Source of the DNA: Spirochaetales bacterium | GTDB lineage: Bacteria > Spirochaetota > Spirochaetia > JABEVK01 | DNA: 64,000 nucleotides | NCBI GenBank assembly: GCA_947478845.1 | Contig: CANJXC010000016.1 | Location: forward strand, 1-64,000 | Direction: 5' to 3' | Part shown: piece by piece, positions 1-8,411 of the stretch | How the letters are laid out: the number at the start of each line of letters is the position of its first letter | Numbering within the stretch: position 1 is the stretch's first letter | Translations under genes and position numbers: made by a program | The notes under the pieces: model-generated | What the model saw: the letters and a program-made list of their open reading frames with translations, nothing else | Told to the model about the DNA's origin: nothing | Database searches by the model: none

Positions 1-86
1 GCCACCTCGCTGACAGGCCTCCCTTTCTCAGTGACCTGCTTGATCGCCTCGTCCTTGAACTCGGCCGTGAACTTCGATACGCCCAT
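1..86 (-). CDS. IS3-family transposase OrfA, N-terminal part
   Basis: The frame starts with ATG at 86 and reads MGVSKFTAEFKDEAIKQV, then a segment ending GRPVSEVA, before running off the window. This is the standard opening of the helix-turn-helix OrfA protein of IS3-family elements (IS911/IS150 type), which binds the terminal repeats. Only 28 residues are visible. In this family the active transposase is normally made by frameshifting between OrfA and OrfB; OrfB would lie outside the window. Confidence 0.8.
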   Translation of the reverse strand, partial: MGVSKFTAEFKDEAIKQVTEKGRPVSEV

Positions 87-148
87 GGGCTCCCCTTTTG
101 CCTAGACTTCTGAGTGTATCAGGTGTCTAGGAATTTGGGGGAAGTCCA
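1..148 (-). mobile_element. Left end of an IS3-family insertion sequence
   Basis: Reading leftward from 148, the sequence begins TGGACTTCCCCCAAATT, which has the form of an IS3-family terminal inverted repeat. It runs into the start of an OrfA-type reading frame at 86. Only this end lies in the window, so element length, the second ORF and target duplication cannot be seen. Its edge lies about 220 bases upstream of the defence operon. Confidence 0.8.
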
Positions 149-158
149 AGTTTGCTAC

Positions 159-251
159 ATGTGCGGAGTCGACTTGAGCGAGGGCGAGGTCGCTGAGCTA
201 GAGGTACGCTTAGTGAGCTCTGGCGCCGTACTTCCTGGCAAAATCGGTTGA
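159..251 (+). pseudogene. Possible 3' remnant of a gene cut by the IS element
   Basis: The first 100 bases beyond the IS end contain an open frame that enters from the IS edge and stops with TGA at 249-251; a formal ATG lies at 159 (about 30 residues, opening MCGVDLSEGEVAELEVRL). It could be the tail of a gene of the defence locus truncated by the insertion, or chance. No family is recognised. The rest of 252-372 holds no gene that I can see. Confidence 0.25.
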
Positions 252-372
252 CCGACTTGCTGGACTGTGACCGTCATTTCACCGTTGAGTGTTGCCGGAA
301 CTCAGGTTCTTCATCTCGCCTTCGTAATTCGGCTGGGAGGTTTCTTTCGTCTTTACACAGTGGGAAACTTCC

Positions 373-2556
373 GTGACTCTGGGTCAACCTCTTGACGGTA
401 AACTGGACCACTTGGGCAAGCAAGATCATGTTTCAGCCTGCCTAGCCGTACTTCAGCTAAGTCAAGAGTACAGGAACCAGGCAGAAAACGTAGTCCAAGA
501 GTTCTACATGCCTTGTCTAGATGTTGCATCCGTGTACTGCAGGGCAGTCGGCTTCTTCTCGTCTTCCGCTCTTGTAGAGCTCTCGAAGGGACTAGGGCCC
601 TTTGCGAAAAATGGCGGCAAGATCAAACTTGCAGTCTCTCCGCGACTATCCCGGGAAGACTTTGAACAAATCAGACTTGGTTACGCTGAGCGGAGAAAGC
701 TGGTCCTTAAAAGGGTCATTGATTCTTTGTTACCACCACAAGGTGAAGAAGAAGCGGTTCGCCTAAGTCATTTAGCCCATCTCATTGCCCGCCGAGTTCT
801 GGACATAAGAGTCGTATTTCTTTCTCGAGGCGATGGAATTGGCATGTACCATGAAAAAATCGGCTACTTTCAAGATTTGTGTGGGCACATCGTCGCATTT
901 TCCGGATCGATGAATGAATCCCACAACGCATTCTTTGAGAATTACGAAAGTCTTGACGTCTTTGCAAGCTGGACTCAAGACGAAAGTCGTGCGAACGGCA
1001 AACGTGAAGTGTTTGATCGAATTTGGGAAGGTGAAGAGGCTGGACTCACTGTAGTAAGCGGAGAAGAACTCGAAGAAAAGATCGTGGAACTCTATCAGAA
1101 CGGCGATTTTGACCCTGATTTCGAAGCAAACCTTCGCTCCAAGCTACAACTTCGCCCCGATCCCGTGGAAGACACCCTATATGACTATCAGCAGTTCGCA
1201 GTGAGTGCTTGGATAGCCGCTGGTTTTCGTGGTGTTTTTGAGATGGCAACGGGAGCCGGCAAGACCATAACGGCTATCAAAGGAGTTCTAGAGCTACTTA
1301 CTAGATTTCCAAGAACTCTTGTTATCGTTGCGTGTCCATTTCAAAATCTTGCAGATCAGTGGTCGGATGAGTTTCGCGTCAGGGGTATGGACTCGATTGT
1401 ATGCCATAGTGCTTCAAATGAGCCGAGCTGGCCATCACGACTCTCGAGGCATGTAACTCAACTCAACTACTCGAGTGGTGTGCCCCCCCAAAAGGTAGTT
1501 ATAACAACAATTGCGACATTTCGGTCTGATGAGTTTCAAACTCAAGCTGGAAGGCAAAAGAACGAGTCACTGCTTGTTTGCGATGAGGTTCACAATTTCG
1601 GAACTGATTCGCTCCGCGAGGTTCTTAAGGACGCCTATTCGTTTCGCTTGGGACTGTCGGCGTCTTTTGCCCGACACAAAGATCCAGAAGGTACAGACTC
1701 AATTAGGACGTTTTTTGGAGCGAGCTGCGTAACCTACACACTTGAAGACGCTCTTCGTGATGGTAGGCTCTGCCCATTTGAGTACAACCCGATCGAGGTT
1801 GTTCTCGACGAAGATGAGCAAGCTAGGTACACTGAACTCAGCGATAAAATTGAGAACCGACTGCGGTCCGTAGATCCGAAAGCAAGGCGTTCGGACCGCA
1901 TCCTACAACTGCTGTATCAAGAATGTGACGAAATTGCCACTGTGGCGAAAGGCAAGCTGGAAGCATTGAGTGGACTGCTATCGGGTAATACCATGCAATC
2001 TCACGTCCTTGTGTACTGTGGGTCCGGAAGACTCATGCATGCCGAACATGAGTCTTCTCCCAATCTACTACCGAGGCAAATTGACGCAGTCACGAAGTTG
2101 CTGGGCGATGGGCTTCAAATGAGGGTTGGCAGGTATACTTCGAACGAAAGTTCAGGCGAACGAAAGAAACTACTTGATGCTTTCTCGAAAGGTACACAAA
2201 TCCAGGTGCTCGCCGCAATCCGCTGTCTCGATGAAGGGATCAACGTTCCCGCAATCAAGACTGCCTTCCTAATGTCAAGCTCGCGAAATCCAAAAGAGTT
2301 CATCCAACGTCGAGGTAGGTTACTTCGACATGCGCCAAACAAGAAATTGGCGCGGATCTACGACTTCGTAGTTATGCCAATGGGCTATAGCCCGTTAGTT
2401 GATGGACAGAGGAACGCCCTATACGACCGCCTAGTCTTCGGTGAATTGGCCAGAATTAGGGAATACTCATCTGGATCACAGAATGAGGTTACGTCGCACC
2501 GTGTTGTACGAGATATTGAACGTCGATTTGGTCCGTTTGTGGACTTCGTTGAGTAA
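373..2556 (+). CDS. PLD-like nuclease / SF2 (DEAD/DEAH) helicase
   Basis: A 727-aa protein that probably cuts or remodels foreign DNA. The N-terminal ~230 residues look like a phospholipase D-type nuclease domain, with an HxK...D cluster (HEKIGYFQD) and the GSMNES element expected after it. A superfamily 2 helicase follows: Walker A ATGAGKT near residue 292, DEVH near 395, LGLSAS, and arginine-finger motif QRRGRLLR near 640. This architecture is common among phosphorothioation-linked restriction proteins; that role here is inference. The start is GTG with no strong ribosome site, so the start is uncertain. The next gene follows 14 bases downstream behind a strong GAGGAGGT. Confidence 0.85.
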   Translation: MTLGQPLDGKLDHLGKQDHVSACLAVLQLSQEYRNQAENVVQEFYMPCLDVASVYCRAVGFFSSSALVELSKGLGPFAKNGGKIKLAVSPRLSREDFEQIRLGYAERRKLVLKRVIDSLLPPQGEEEAVRLSHLAHLIARRVLDIRVVFLSRGDGIGMYHEKIGYFQDLCGHIVAFSGSMNESHNAFFENYESLDVFASWTQDESRANGKREVFDRIWEGEEAGLTVVSGEELEEKIVELYQNGDFDPDFEANLRSKLQLRPDPVEDTLYDYQQFAVSAWIAAGFRGVFEMATGAGKTITAIKGVLELLTRFPRTLVIVACPFQNLADQWSDEFRVRGMDSIVCHSASNEPSWPSRLSRHVTQLNYSSGVPPQKVVITTIATFRSDEFQTQAGRQKNESLLVCDEVHNFGTDSLREVLKDAYSFRLGLSASFARHKDPEGTDSIRTFFGASCVTYTLEDALRDGRLCPFEYNPIEVVLDEDEQARYTELSDKIENRLRSVDPKARRSDRILQLLYQECDEIATVAKGKLEALSGLLSGNTMQSHVLVYCGSGRLMHAEHESSPNLLPRQIDAVTKLLGDGLQMRVGRYTSNESSGERKKLLDAFSKGTQIQVLAAIRCLDEGINVPAIKTAFLMSSSRNPKEFIQRRGRLLRHAPNKKLARIYDFVVMPMGYSPLVDGQRNALYDRLVFGELARIREYSSGSQNEVTSHRVVRDIERRFGPFVDFVE

Positions 2557-2570
2557 GAGGAGGTGGCGAA

Positions 2571-2738
2571 TTGGAAGAAATGAACTCAGAACTCGTACAC
2601 GCGGTTGATGATCGGGTTGTAGAAAGACTGGTCACGCAGATTCTTCGGCTCGAAATACAGAACTGTCGGACGAACTCCTTTAGCAATCCCGAGATGGTAA
2701 GCAAGATTCAGAAGTGCTTCGAGGCAGAAGTCAATTGA
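2571..2738 (+). CDS. Small 55-aa defence-operon protein
   Basis: A short, unrecognised gene between the helicase and the ATPase. It starts with TTG at 2571, six bases after a near-perfect Shine-Dalgarno GAGGAGGT (2557-2564); an in-frame ATG at 2580 is a second choice but too far from that site. The product looks helical and acidic, with no membrane segment (for example VVERLVTQILRLEIQ). Its stop overlaps the TTG start of the ATPase (TTGA, 2735-2738). The strong ribosome site and coupling argue that it is a real component, perhaps a small subunit or regulator. Confidence 0.65.
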   Translation: MEEMNSELVHAVDDRVVERLVTQILRLEIQNCRTNSFSNPEMVSKIQKCFEAEVN

Positions 2739-3613
2739 AAATTATACATCTTAAGTTGCAAAACTTCCGCCAGTTCGTTGGTACTCATTTCGTCAAGTTC
2801 TCAACAGATACGGAAAGGAATGTCACAGTGGTGCTGGGAGACAATGGAACAGGGAAGACCACGTTGGCCCAAGCATTTAGATGGTGCCTCTATGGAAAGA
2901 CCGAGTTTGCGGATGAATCTTTGGTCAACAAGGATGCACTTGCAACCAGCAAACGCGGGCAGGGGCTTGACGTTAGCGTTGAGCTTGAAATTATACACAG
3001 AGGGACCACTTATGTGATCGAACGAGCCCTTATGTGTACTGTCGAGAAGCAAGGTCTACTTGGAAGGGACGTTGTCAAAGACTTCTCAATCACGTTTAAA
3101 GATGATCTTGGAAAGAGCCGACCCATTCCTGAGCTTGAACTCGAGGCCAAGATCCAAGAGTTGCTTCCGGCGTCGATGTCCAGGTACTTCCTGTTCGATG
3201 GAGAGCGAATCCACAGCCTGAGCAAGCAGATTCAAGTCGGTCGCAAGAGCAAGGAGTTTGCGGAGGCAGTTCGTGGTCTACTTGGTCTCGATCCACTAGT
3301 GAATGCGCTTCAGCATCTAGATGGCTCCAAGAATACCACTAGCGTAAGGAAGAACTTCGACAAGCAGTACGATGCCAGTCACAATAGTCGGATCGAGGAG
3401 CTTGCACTCGAAATCAGGCACCATGAAGAGGAGCTAGATAAAGTTGGGCAGGAAGTATCCGAACAACGCGAGGTCATTTCCGAACTTGAGAACGAGATTC
3501 GAAAGGAGGAATTGAACCTTGGGCGATTCGAGGAAGCAGCGCGCCTGCAGAGACAGCGCAAAGAAACTATGCAAAGAAAAGATGGATACTCGAAAGAACT
3601 TAGCTTGAATTGA
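2735..3613 (+). CDS. DndD-like SMC/ABC ATPase, N-terminal part
   Basis: This is the N-terminal half of an SMC-like ATPase of the DndD type, opening MKIIHLKLQNFRQF. It carries Walker A (GDNGTGKTT, about residues 36-44) and the YFLFDGERI motif typical of DndD-like proteins (about residue 148), then a charged coiled coil. The TTG at 2735 overlaps the stop of the small upstream gene. The frame stops at 3611-3613 inside the coiled coil, while the Walker B half continues in the -1 frame from about 3604. One protein broken by a frameshift, programmed frameshifting, or two coupled polypeptides are all possible. DndD family proteins are normally about 650 aa in one chain. Confidence 0.8.
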   Translation: MKIIHLKLQNFRQFVGTHFVKFSTDTERNVTVVLGDNGTGKTTLAQAFRWCLYGKTEFADESLVNKDALATSKRGQGLDVSVELEIIHRGTTYVIERALMCTVEKQGLLGRDVVKDFSITFKDDLGKSRPIPELELEAKIQELLPASMSRYFLFDGERIHSLSKQIQVGRKSKEFAEAVRGLLGLDPLVNALQHLDGSKNTTSVRKNFDKQYDASHNSRIEELALEIRHHEEELDKVGQEVSEQREVISELENEIRKEELNLGRFEEAARLQRQRKETMQRKDGYSKELSLN

Positions 3614-4746
3614 AGGCGATTCCGAGAAATGTTAGTGAATCTAGCCTTGGGTACTTTGCGAAGAACTTGGTAGGGCGAGCTGTTCAAATGTTCGGTGAAC
3701 TTGGCGACTTCGACCGTGGTATTCCTGATATTCATGCGAGGACTCTCGATTTTCTTCTGAGCCAGAAGAAATGCCTCTGCGGTAACGATTTATTGGAAGG
3801 TGAGCAGCACTTTGAGGCCATACGAGCACTTAAGAAGTTCGTACCCCCAGAGAGCCTCGGGACTTCCATTAATCACTTCCTAAAGATAGCAGAGTCAAAC
3901 CTCAGGACAGGTGAGGCGTTCCGGACTAACTTCAATGAAACTATTGTTCGTATTGGTACTCTTCGAGAAAAGATTTCAAAAGAAGAGAGTGAGCTCGAGT
4001 TAATAGACCAGATGTTGGCCGGTCGAGATGATGTTGCCCACACCCAGAGGCACTTGACCGAGTGTCGGACTGACCTAAAGCGGGTTCGGGAAGAGAATGA
4101 AAGAACTCTAGTTCGAAAAGGGCAATCCGAGAGCGCGTTTAAGAGGGCACGCGAAGAGCGGGCGGCAATAAGCAAGGGAAATGAGCAGAACCGTAAGATC
4201 GAGGCTAGGCAACTATACTTGAAACAATGTTACAAGATTCTCTCAGATGTTTACTCGGAGAGGGAGTCAGAGACTCGAAAGTCGCTCGAAGATGAAATCA
4301 ACAGTGTCTTTCGTAAGATATTTCAAGTAAACCTTTCGATTGAAATTGACGAGAACTACGGTATTTCGGTCGTTATCGGGGATGAACGACTTTCTGAGCG
4401 TGGCGTCGAGACTTCGACTGCGCAGAGCGGGTCGGTGATACTTGCGTTCATTGCAGGTATCATTGCCCTGGCAAGGCGAAAGAGCGTTGAAGACAGTGAA
4501 CCCGGTCTTTCCCTTGTAGGCGAACCATATCCACTGATCATGGACGCACCTCTGTCAGCCTTCGATTCTTTGAGAATCGAAGCGTTCGCAACGGTCCTGC
4601 CTAGTGTAGCAGAGCAGGTGATACTTTTTATCAAGGATGTGGATGGAGCTATTGCCGTTTCCCACATGAAAAACAAAGTCGGTTTGAGCTATCGCCTTAG
4701 GGGGCTGAGTGCCTTCTCAACAACAGTAGAGGTACAGAATGTTTGA
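3610..4746 (+). CDS. DndD-like SMC/ABC ATPase, C-terminal part
   Basis: The C-terminal half of the ATPase, 378 aa if it starts at TTG 3610 (overlapping TTGA with the previous stop). It has a CLCG zinc-hook-like element near residue 56, a second coiled-coil arm, a STAQSGS stretch where the ABC signature belongs, and a Walker B / D-loop region (LIMDAPLSAFDSLR, near residue 315). Without the N-terminal half it cannot bind ATP in the usual way. The frame is open from 3604, just after a TAG at 3601, so the two frames overlap over only 10 bases. No strong ribosome site precedes 3610. The next gene overlaps its end by 8 bases. Confidence 0.8.
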   Translation: MKAIPRNVSESSLGYFAKNLVGRAVQMFGELGDFDRGIPDIHARTLDFLLSQKKCLCGNDLLEGEQHFEAIRALKKFVPPESLGTSINHFLKIAESNLRTGEAFRTNFNETIVRIGTLREKISKEESELELIDQMLAGRDDVAHTQRHLTECRTDLKRVREENERTLVRKGQSESAFKRAREERAAISKGNEQNRKIEARQLYLKQCYKILSDVYSERESETRKSLEDEINSVFRKIFQVNLSIEIDENYGISVVIGDERLSERGVETSTAQSGSVILAFIAGIIALARRKSVEDSEPGLSLVGEPYPLIMDAPLSAFDSLRIEAFATVLPSVAEQVILFIKDVDGAIAVSHMKNKVGLSYRLRGLSAFSTTVEVQNV

Positions 4747-5263
4747 CAATGACTACGTATTGCGGGGCCGTCACGCCGAGTTCGCGGATAAGCTCGTTTC
4801 CGAGTCGACCAAAGGGGTTGCCGTCTTCAAACGACTCGTTGACTTGCTCTACATCGCTCCAATTGTTGGTCTGCTTTTTGATCGTGATGCGGTAGTCGAG
4901 AGTGGCACTGAAAAGCGGATCTTTGCTGCAGTGCTGAACAAGGAGTCGGAAAGTCTGCTCTTTGCATTCAGGCTAGTGCTTCTCCTCGATCAGAAGCTTG
5001 GGCTTGATGACCAGGATCGCACCCGGCAGGCCTTCAGCTACTCCCTGAGTACGGAAGGTTTGCTTTCTGCTCGCATCGAGTCTCGAGTTCGTGGTGGCAT
5101 AGAAGTACTGCACGAACACTTGTGTGAGGGTGACGCAAGGAAACGCGACCTCTTGGATAATCTCGTTCAGTATCTTGAGGTTGTAGATATCACTTCGCCA
5201 ACGTCCACTGTGGAGGATCTACTTGCTGAATGTCGAAAAGTTTCTCGCGCTCCGTCAATGTAG
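4739..5263 (+). CDS. Unknown 174-aa defence-operon protein
   Basis: Last gene of the operon, starting ATG at 4739 inside the end of the ATPase frame. The protein is mostly helical, with a hydrophobic segment near residues 30-50 (LLYIAPIVGLLFDRDAV) that looks like a buried helix rather than a membrane span, and a VRGGIEVLHEHL segment near residue 115. It does not resemble DndE as I know it. Similar small proteins accompany DndD-like ATPases, so a structural or DNA-binding partner is plausible, but no function can be assigned. A palindrome GTTTGG-GCC-CCAAAC follows at 5263-5277 and may help end transcription. Confidence 0.65.
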   Translation: MFDNDYVLRGRHAEFADKLVSESTKGVAVFKRLVDLLYIAPIVGLLFDRDAVVESGTEKRIFAAVLNKESESLLFAFRLVLLLDQKLGLDDQDRTRQAFSYSLSTEGLLSARIESRVRGGIEVLHEHLCEGDARKRDLLDNLVQYLEVVDITSPTSTVEDLLAECRKVSRAPSM

Positions 5264-5393
5264 TTTGGGCCCCAAACATTCTCACAGCGCCGGAAATCTG
5301 CTTAAGTCTCCCTTTAATGTTTTCTTTGTTCAACCTGATCGAAATGTCTCACCACTCCCGCGCCTGTGTTTGCTTTCCTACTGCCTGACGTAA

Positions 5394-7181
5394 TTATCGA
5401 CTATGATCATAGAACTCCACCTTTTGGTTGCTCAGATTCACCTTGGTTCGAAGACAGGTCCTCTTTTCTTCGATGGGTTCGTGATAGACCAGAAACGTGA
5501 CCTTACTCGACGCTTTATGAATCTTGATTTCGTGAGCCTGAGATCTGTCGCCAAAGAAAAGTTCGCCAGTCTCGACGTAGATTCGGAGGACCGGTTCAAG
5601 TTTACTGACTTCGCTAGGAGTTACATGGAGCGCCTGTTCGTCCAGCCTGCCTACGGGTGACTTGTTACAGAGTTCAGTGATCACCTGGGGTTTGCCAATT
5701 TGAAACAGGTTATTCTTTGCGGTGTTCCATGCAAGTTCAAAACTCGGAAATGTTGCCTGAATGTCCCTCTGAATGTCCGTTGGTAGCTTCTTGAGTGGTA
5801 GCCGCTTTTGAAAGTGCCTGAGGGCAAGGAACACGATCACGTCCTCCCGCTTTCGCGCGTTGGCATTCTGGAACGCTTCTGCCCCGAAATGCTCCACCAA
5901 CCAAGTTTGGAGCCGCTTCTGTGCTCCAGTCTGGTTCAATAACGAACCCAATTCGGGAAACTCTTCCGGTACTGGGAACCTCCCAAGTTCCATCGTGAGG
6001 TTCCAATAGCGTTCAATGGTAGCCTCATGTTCGGCGAAGAACTTGTCGCGTTTAAGTTGGGCACGTTCCTCGGCCGACCAAGTCGCGCGGATTCCCCAAT
6101 CGGTCCAGACCGTTGGCCGCCGATTCTTTGTCAGAAAGAAGGCTTCAGCTTCCTCTGGTCGACGGAACACGAAGAAGATTCCTGGACCGATAGCGGCTGT
6201 CGGATGCTCCAACACGTCTTCGAGAAGCTGAACCAGCTCGGCCTGTTGGAAGTACTTCTGAAAAGTGTTTCGGGACGTGAGAAATCCGTCCTTGTATGGC
6301 TTGAGGGTGACGGCTGTCTGTTGGTTCTCAATGAGTGTGCTCACACACAGGATTGAACGTGTTAACCCGAAGGCACTCTTCAGTACCTCGATCCGTTCGG
6401 CCGCGTCCTCGATGACATTGAGAACAAACCCAAGGTTGACTACGTCGGCTGGTTTCTTGGTTTCTTTCGGGCGGTGAACAGGGTCCCAACCTGAAACCGA
6501 AAACCCCGCAGCTCCGAGATAGTCAAGATCGTCGCCTTTGCCACAGCCGTAGTCGAAAAACGTCTTTTCAGCCGTAAGGACACCTGCCGAGAGGAGAGCC
6601 TGAACAGGCTTTGACGCTGATGTTCGCGAGATAGCCGTCTTGTGACGATCCACTTTGACATCGGGCTCTGCAACGGGTTCTTGTGGTTTAAGGCCCTTCT
6701 GCCTCAAAAGTTCGTGCCAGTTTCTGAGAAACCCAATCGTCTTGGTCTCCTCATAGAGGCCAAGAGCTTCCTCTTGCTTCGTCAACTCGGCCCATTCCGG
6801 CGCCTTCGGGTGGTCAGGGGCAACAAGTAACTCTTTTCGGTGGAGAATAGGAGGATTGTGTTCTACCTCGTACTTAACCAGTCGCGATCGACCGTTTGCC
6901 AGGTGGCAAGTGAGCGCCGCTGCCAAGATTGGGTGCTGACTCAGTTCAAAGTCGAGGTATTCCAAGAAGCTGACCGTTCCGGCAGACTTTGAGGCCTTGA
7001 GGCAGTTCCAGTTCGGAAGCTTCTGAGCGGCTACTTCGAGCAGAAACAATGGAAGGGTAATGTCAGTTGTGGTGAGGCTACGATGCACGTAGATTGCACC
7101 TCCCACACGCTTCCCAACCAAAAGCTTGTCCACTTGAACAAAGAAGTCGGCATCAACACCCATTCCTTCCAGTTTGATCAT
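5394..7181 (-). CDS. Dnd-associated putative DNA methyltransferase
   Basis: A 595-aa protein convergent with the operon. Residues ~200-310 form a SAM-dependent methyltransferase-like domain: the glycine loop DYGCGKGDDLDYL, then GWDP, then NLGFVLNVIED and ERIEVLKSAF. The preceding VDRHKTAISR and this whole arrangement match the phosphorothioation-associated putative methyltransferase family. The N- and C-terminal regions (~190 and ~280 residues) have no domain I can name. The frame stays open upstream of 7181 but has no usable start codon there, so ATG 7181 is the first choice even though no ribosome site is visible. The target base is unknown. Confidence 0.8.
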   Translation of the reverse strand: MIKLEGMGVDADFFVQVDKLLVGKRVGGAIYVHRSLTTTDITLPLFLLEVAAQKLPNWNCLKASKSAGTVSFLEYLDFELSQHPILAAALTCHLANGRSRLVKYEVEHNPPILHRKELLVAPDHPKAPEWAELTKQEEALGLYEETKTIGFLRNWHELLRQKGLKPQEPVAEPDVKVDRHKTAISRTSASKPVQALLSAGVLTAEKTFFDYGCGKGDDLDYLGAAGFSVSGWDPVHRPKETKKPADVVNLGFVLNVIEDAAERIEVLKSAFGLTRSILCVSTLIENQQTAVTLKPYKDGFLTSRNTFQKYFQQAELVQLLEDVLEHPTAAIGPGIFFVFRRPEEAEAFFLTKNRRPTVWTDWGIRATWSAEERAQLKRDKFFAEHEATIERYWNLTMELGRFPVPEEFPELGSLLNQTGAQKRLQTWLVEHFGAEAFQNANARKREDVIVFLALRHFQKRLPLKKLPTDIQRDIQATFPSFELAWNTAKNNLFQIGKPQVITELCNKSPVGRLDEQALHVTPSEVSKLEPVLRIYVETGELFFGDRSQAHEIKIHKASSKVTFLVYHEPIEEKRTCLRTKVNLSNQKVEFYDHSR

Positions 7182-7404
7182 ACTGTCGGGCAGGTCAAGC
7201 GCCTTACCGAAGCAAGTGTTTGGTTCTACCGTGGTGGCATGATTGAAGAAGTCCGACTGACTCTTTAGAAGCCGCGAAACGGCTCCATTTTGATTCTAGT
7301 ACCCTGATGCACCCTTACGAGCATCTTCTACCGGCCAGTGCCAGCCTCACTTCCGGCCATAGTCGTTCTCTCTCCCCCTCCTCATGATTTTGAACCGCAG
7401 AGCC

Positions 7405-7716
7405 CTAGTTGTCTGCTGTTGCCACCGAGTTTCCCTGTTTTCCGAAAGCATGAAAAACGAAGGGGCCGAATGGAAGCACCCCGGCAAGAAAGCCCAGTGC
7501 AACCCTGAAAAACGTCCAGCGGGACTGCACGGCGGTAAGGGCCATGAAGACTAGGTAGGCCACGAAAATGATGCCGTGGAGCGAACCAACGATGGTAACG
7601 GCGAAGGGCATTGCAAAGAGATATTTCAGTGGCACGGCCACAAAAAGCAACAAAAGGAACGAAACCCCCTCTACGTAGCTGAAGTTTCGAAAGTTATTAG
7701 GGTTGAAGAACGACAT
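7405..7716 (-). CDS. DUF3817 small integral membrane protein
   Basis: A 103-aa protein with three hydrophobic segments, containing the family pattern EGVSFLLLLFVAVPLKYLF, the HGIIFVAYL stretch and LPFGPFVFH near the C-terminus. These match DUF3817 (YdzA-like) inner-membrane proteins of unknown function, which are often about 100 aa. It stands alone and faces leftward. The start ATG at 7716 lacks a Shine-Dalgarno but lies six bases after a -10 box, suggesting a leaderless message. Confidence 0.85.
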   Translation of the reverse strand: MSFFNPNNFRNFSYVEGVSFLLLLFVAVPLKYLFAMPFAVTIVGSLHGIIFVAYLVFMALTAVQSRWTFFRVALGFLAGVLPFGPFVFHAFGKQGNSVATADN

Positions 7717-7722
7717 GGGTAG

Positions 7723-7751
7723 AAGATAGGAAAAGTTCGGGAACCGGACAA
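7723..7751 (-). promoter_or_regulatory. Promoter of the DUF3817 gene (predicted leaderless)
   Basis: Leftward, TTGTCC (7751-7746) and TATCTT (7728-7723) are separated by 17 bases. The -10 box ends six bases before the ATG, so transcription should begin at or next to the start codon. Confidence 0.5.
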
Positions 7752-7871
7752 CAGCTAGGGCTACTTGGGTGGGTTTTTATTGTGGGAAGCAATTTTGGTA
7801 TTATCCATGAGCTTGGTAGGTTCCTAAGGCTCTACCATAAGAAGTTTCGCAACACCCAGGAGGCGCATTAA

Positions 7872-8411
7872 ATGACCCAAGCGCTCAAGCTCTTCGCTAC
7901 CTACAACAGTGCCACCAACGAGCAGGTTGCCACCCTGCTCTCCCAACTAGGCCCCGCGGCATACACGCAGGAGCGCAACACACACTTCAAAAGCCTTCAT
8001 GCCTTGCACTTTCACTTGCTGACATCTACCCGTTTCCTGCAGTGCCTCGTTAGGACGAACTCAGAGAATAAGTACCTCGTTAGTCCTCTGACGGAAGAGT
8101 CCTACGAGTTGAAAACAGAAACCTCTGAGGAAGTTTGTCTCCTACAAGCGCAATACGACAAGAACTTCCTCGCCTTCACCGAAGCCCTCGATGAGAAGGA
8201 TGTCACCCGCCTAAAGACCAAAATGGTGATCAACAGAAGGACTTTCCTTATGTCGCTATCGGACATCCTCACTCAGTACATCGTCCACACCGTCCACCAC
8301 CGGGGCCAGTTCTCACAGCTTCTCGACGAAATGGGAATTGAGCACGACATCGGAGGGGTATGGGTGTTCACCGAAGAACTCCAGACTGAAGGCAGGTCTT
8401 ACGCAGGATGA
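7872..8411 (+). CDS. DinB-family protein with altered C-terminus
   Basis: A 179-aa four-helix-bundle protein of the DinB/YfiT superfamily, which are usually metal-binding thiol-dependent enzymes. The signature HTVHHRGQ lies near residue 139, and a further metal-ligand candidate is the HALHFHLL segment near residue 38. AGGAGG precedes the ATG. The last ~10 residues ([10 protein letters not shown]) are read out of frame from a helix-turn-helix gene fragment that begins near 8383. The original end of the DinB gene has therefore probably been replaced by a recombination event. The bundle itself looks complete, so activity may be kept. Confidence 0.75.
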   Translation: MTQALKLFATYNSATNEQVATLLSQLGPAAYTQERNTHFKSLHALHFHLLTSTRFLQCLVRTNSENKYLVSPLTEESYELKTETSEEVCLLQAQYDKNFLAFTEALDEKDVTRLKTKMVINRRTFLMSLSDILTQYIVHTVHHRGQFSQLLDEMGIEHDIGGVWVFTEELQTEGRSYAG

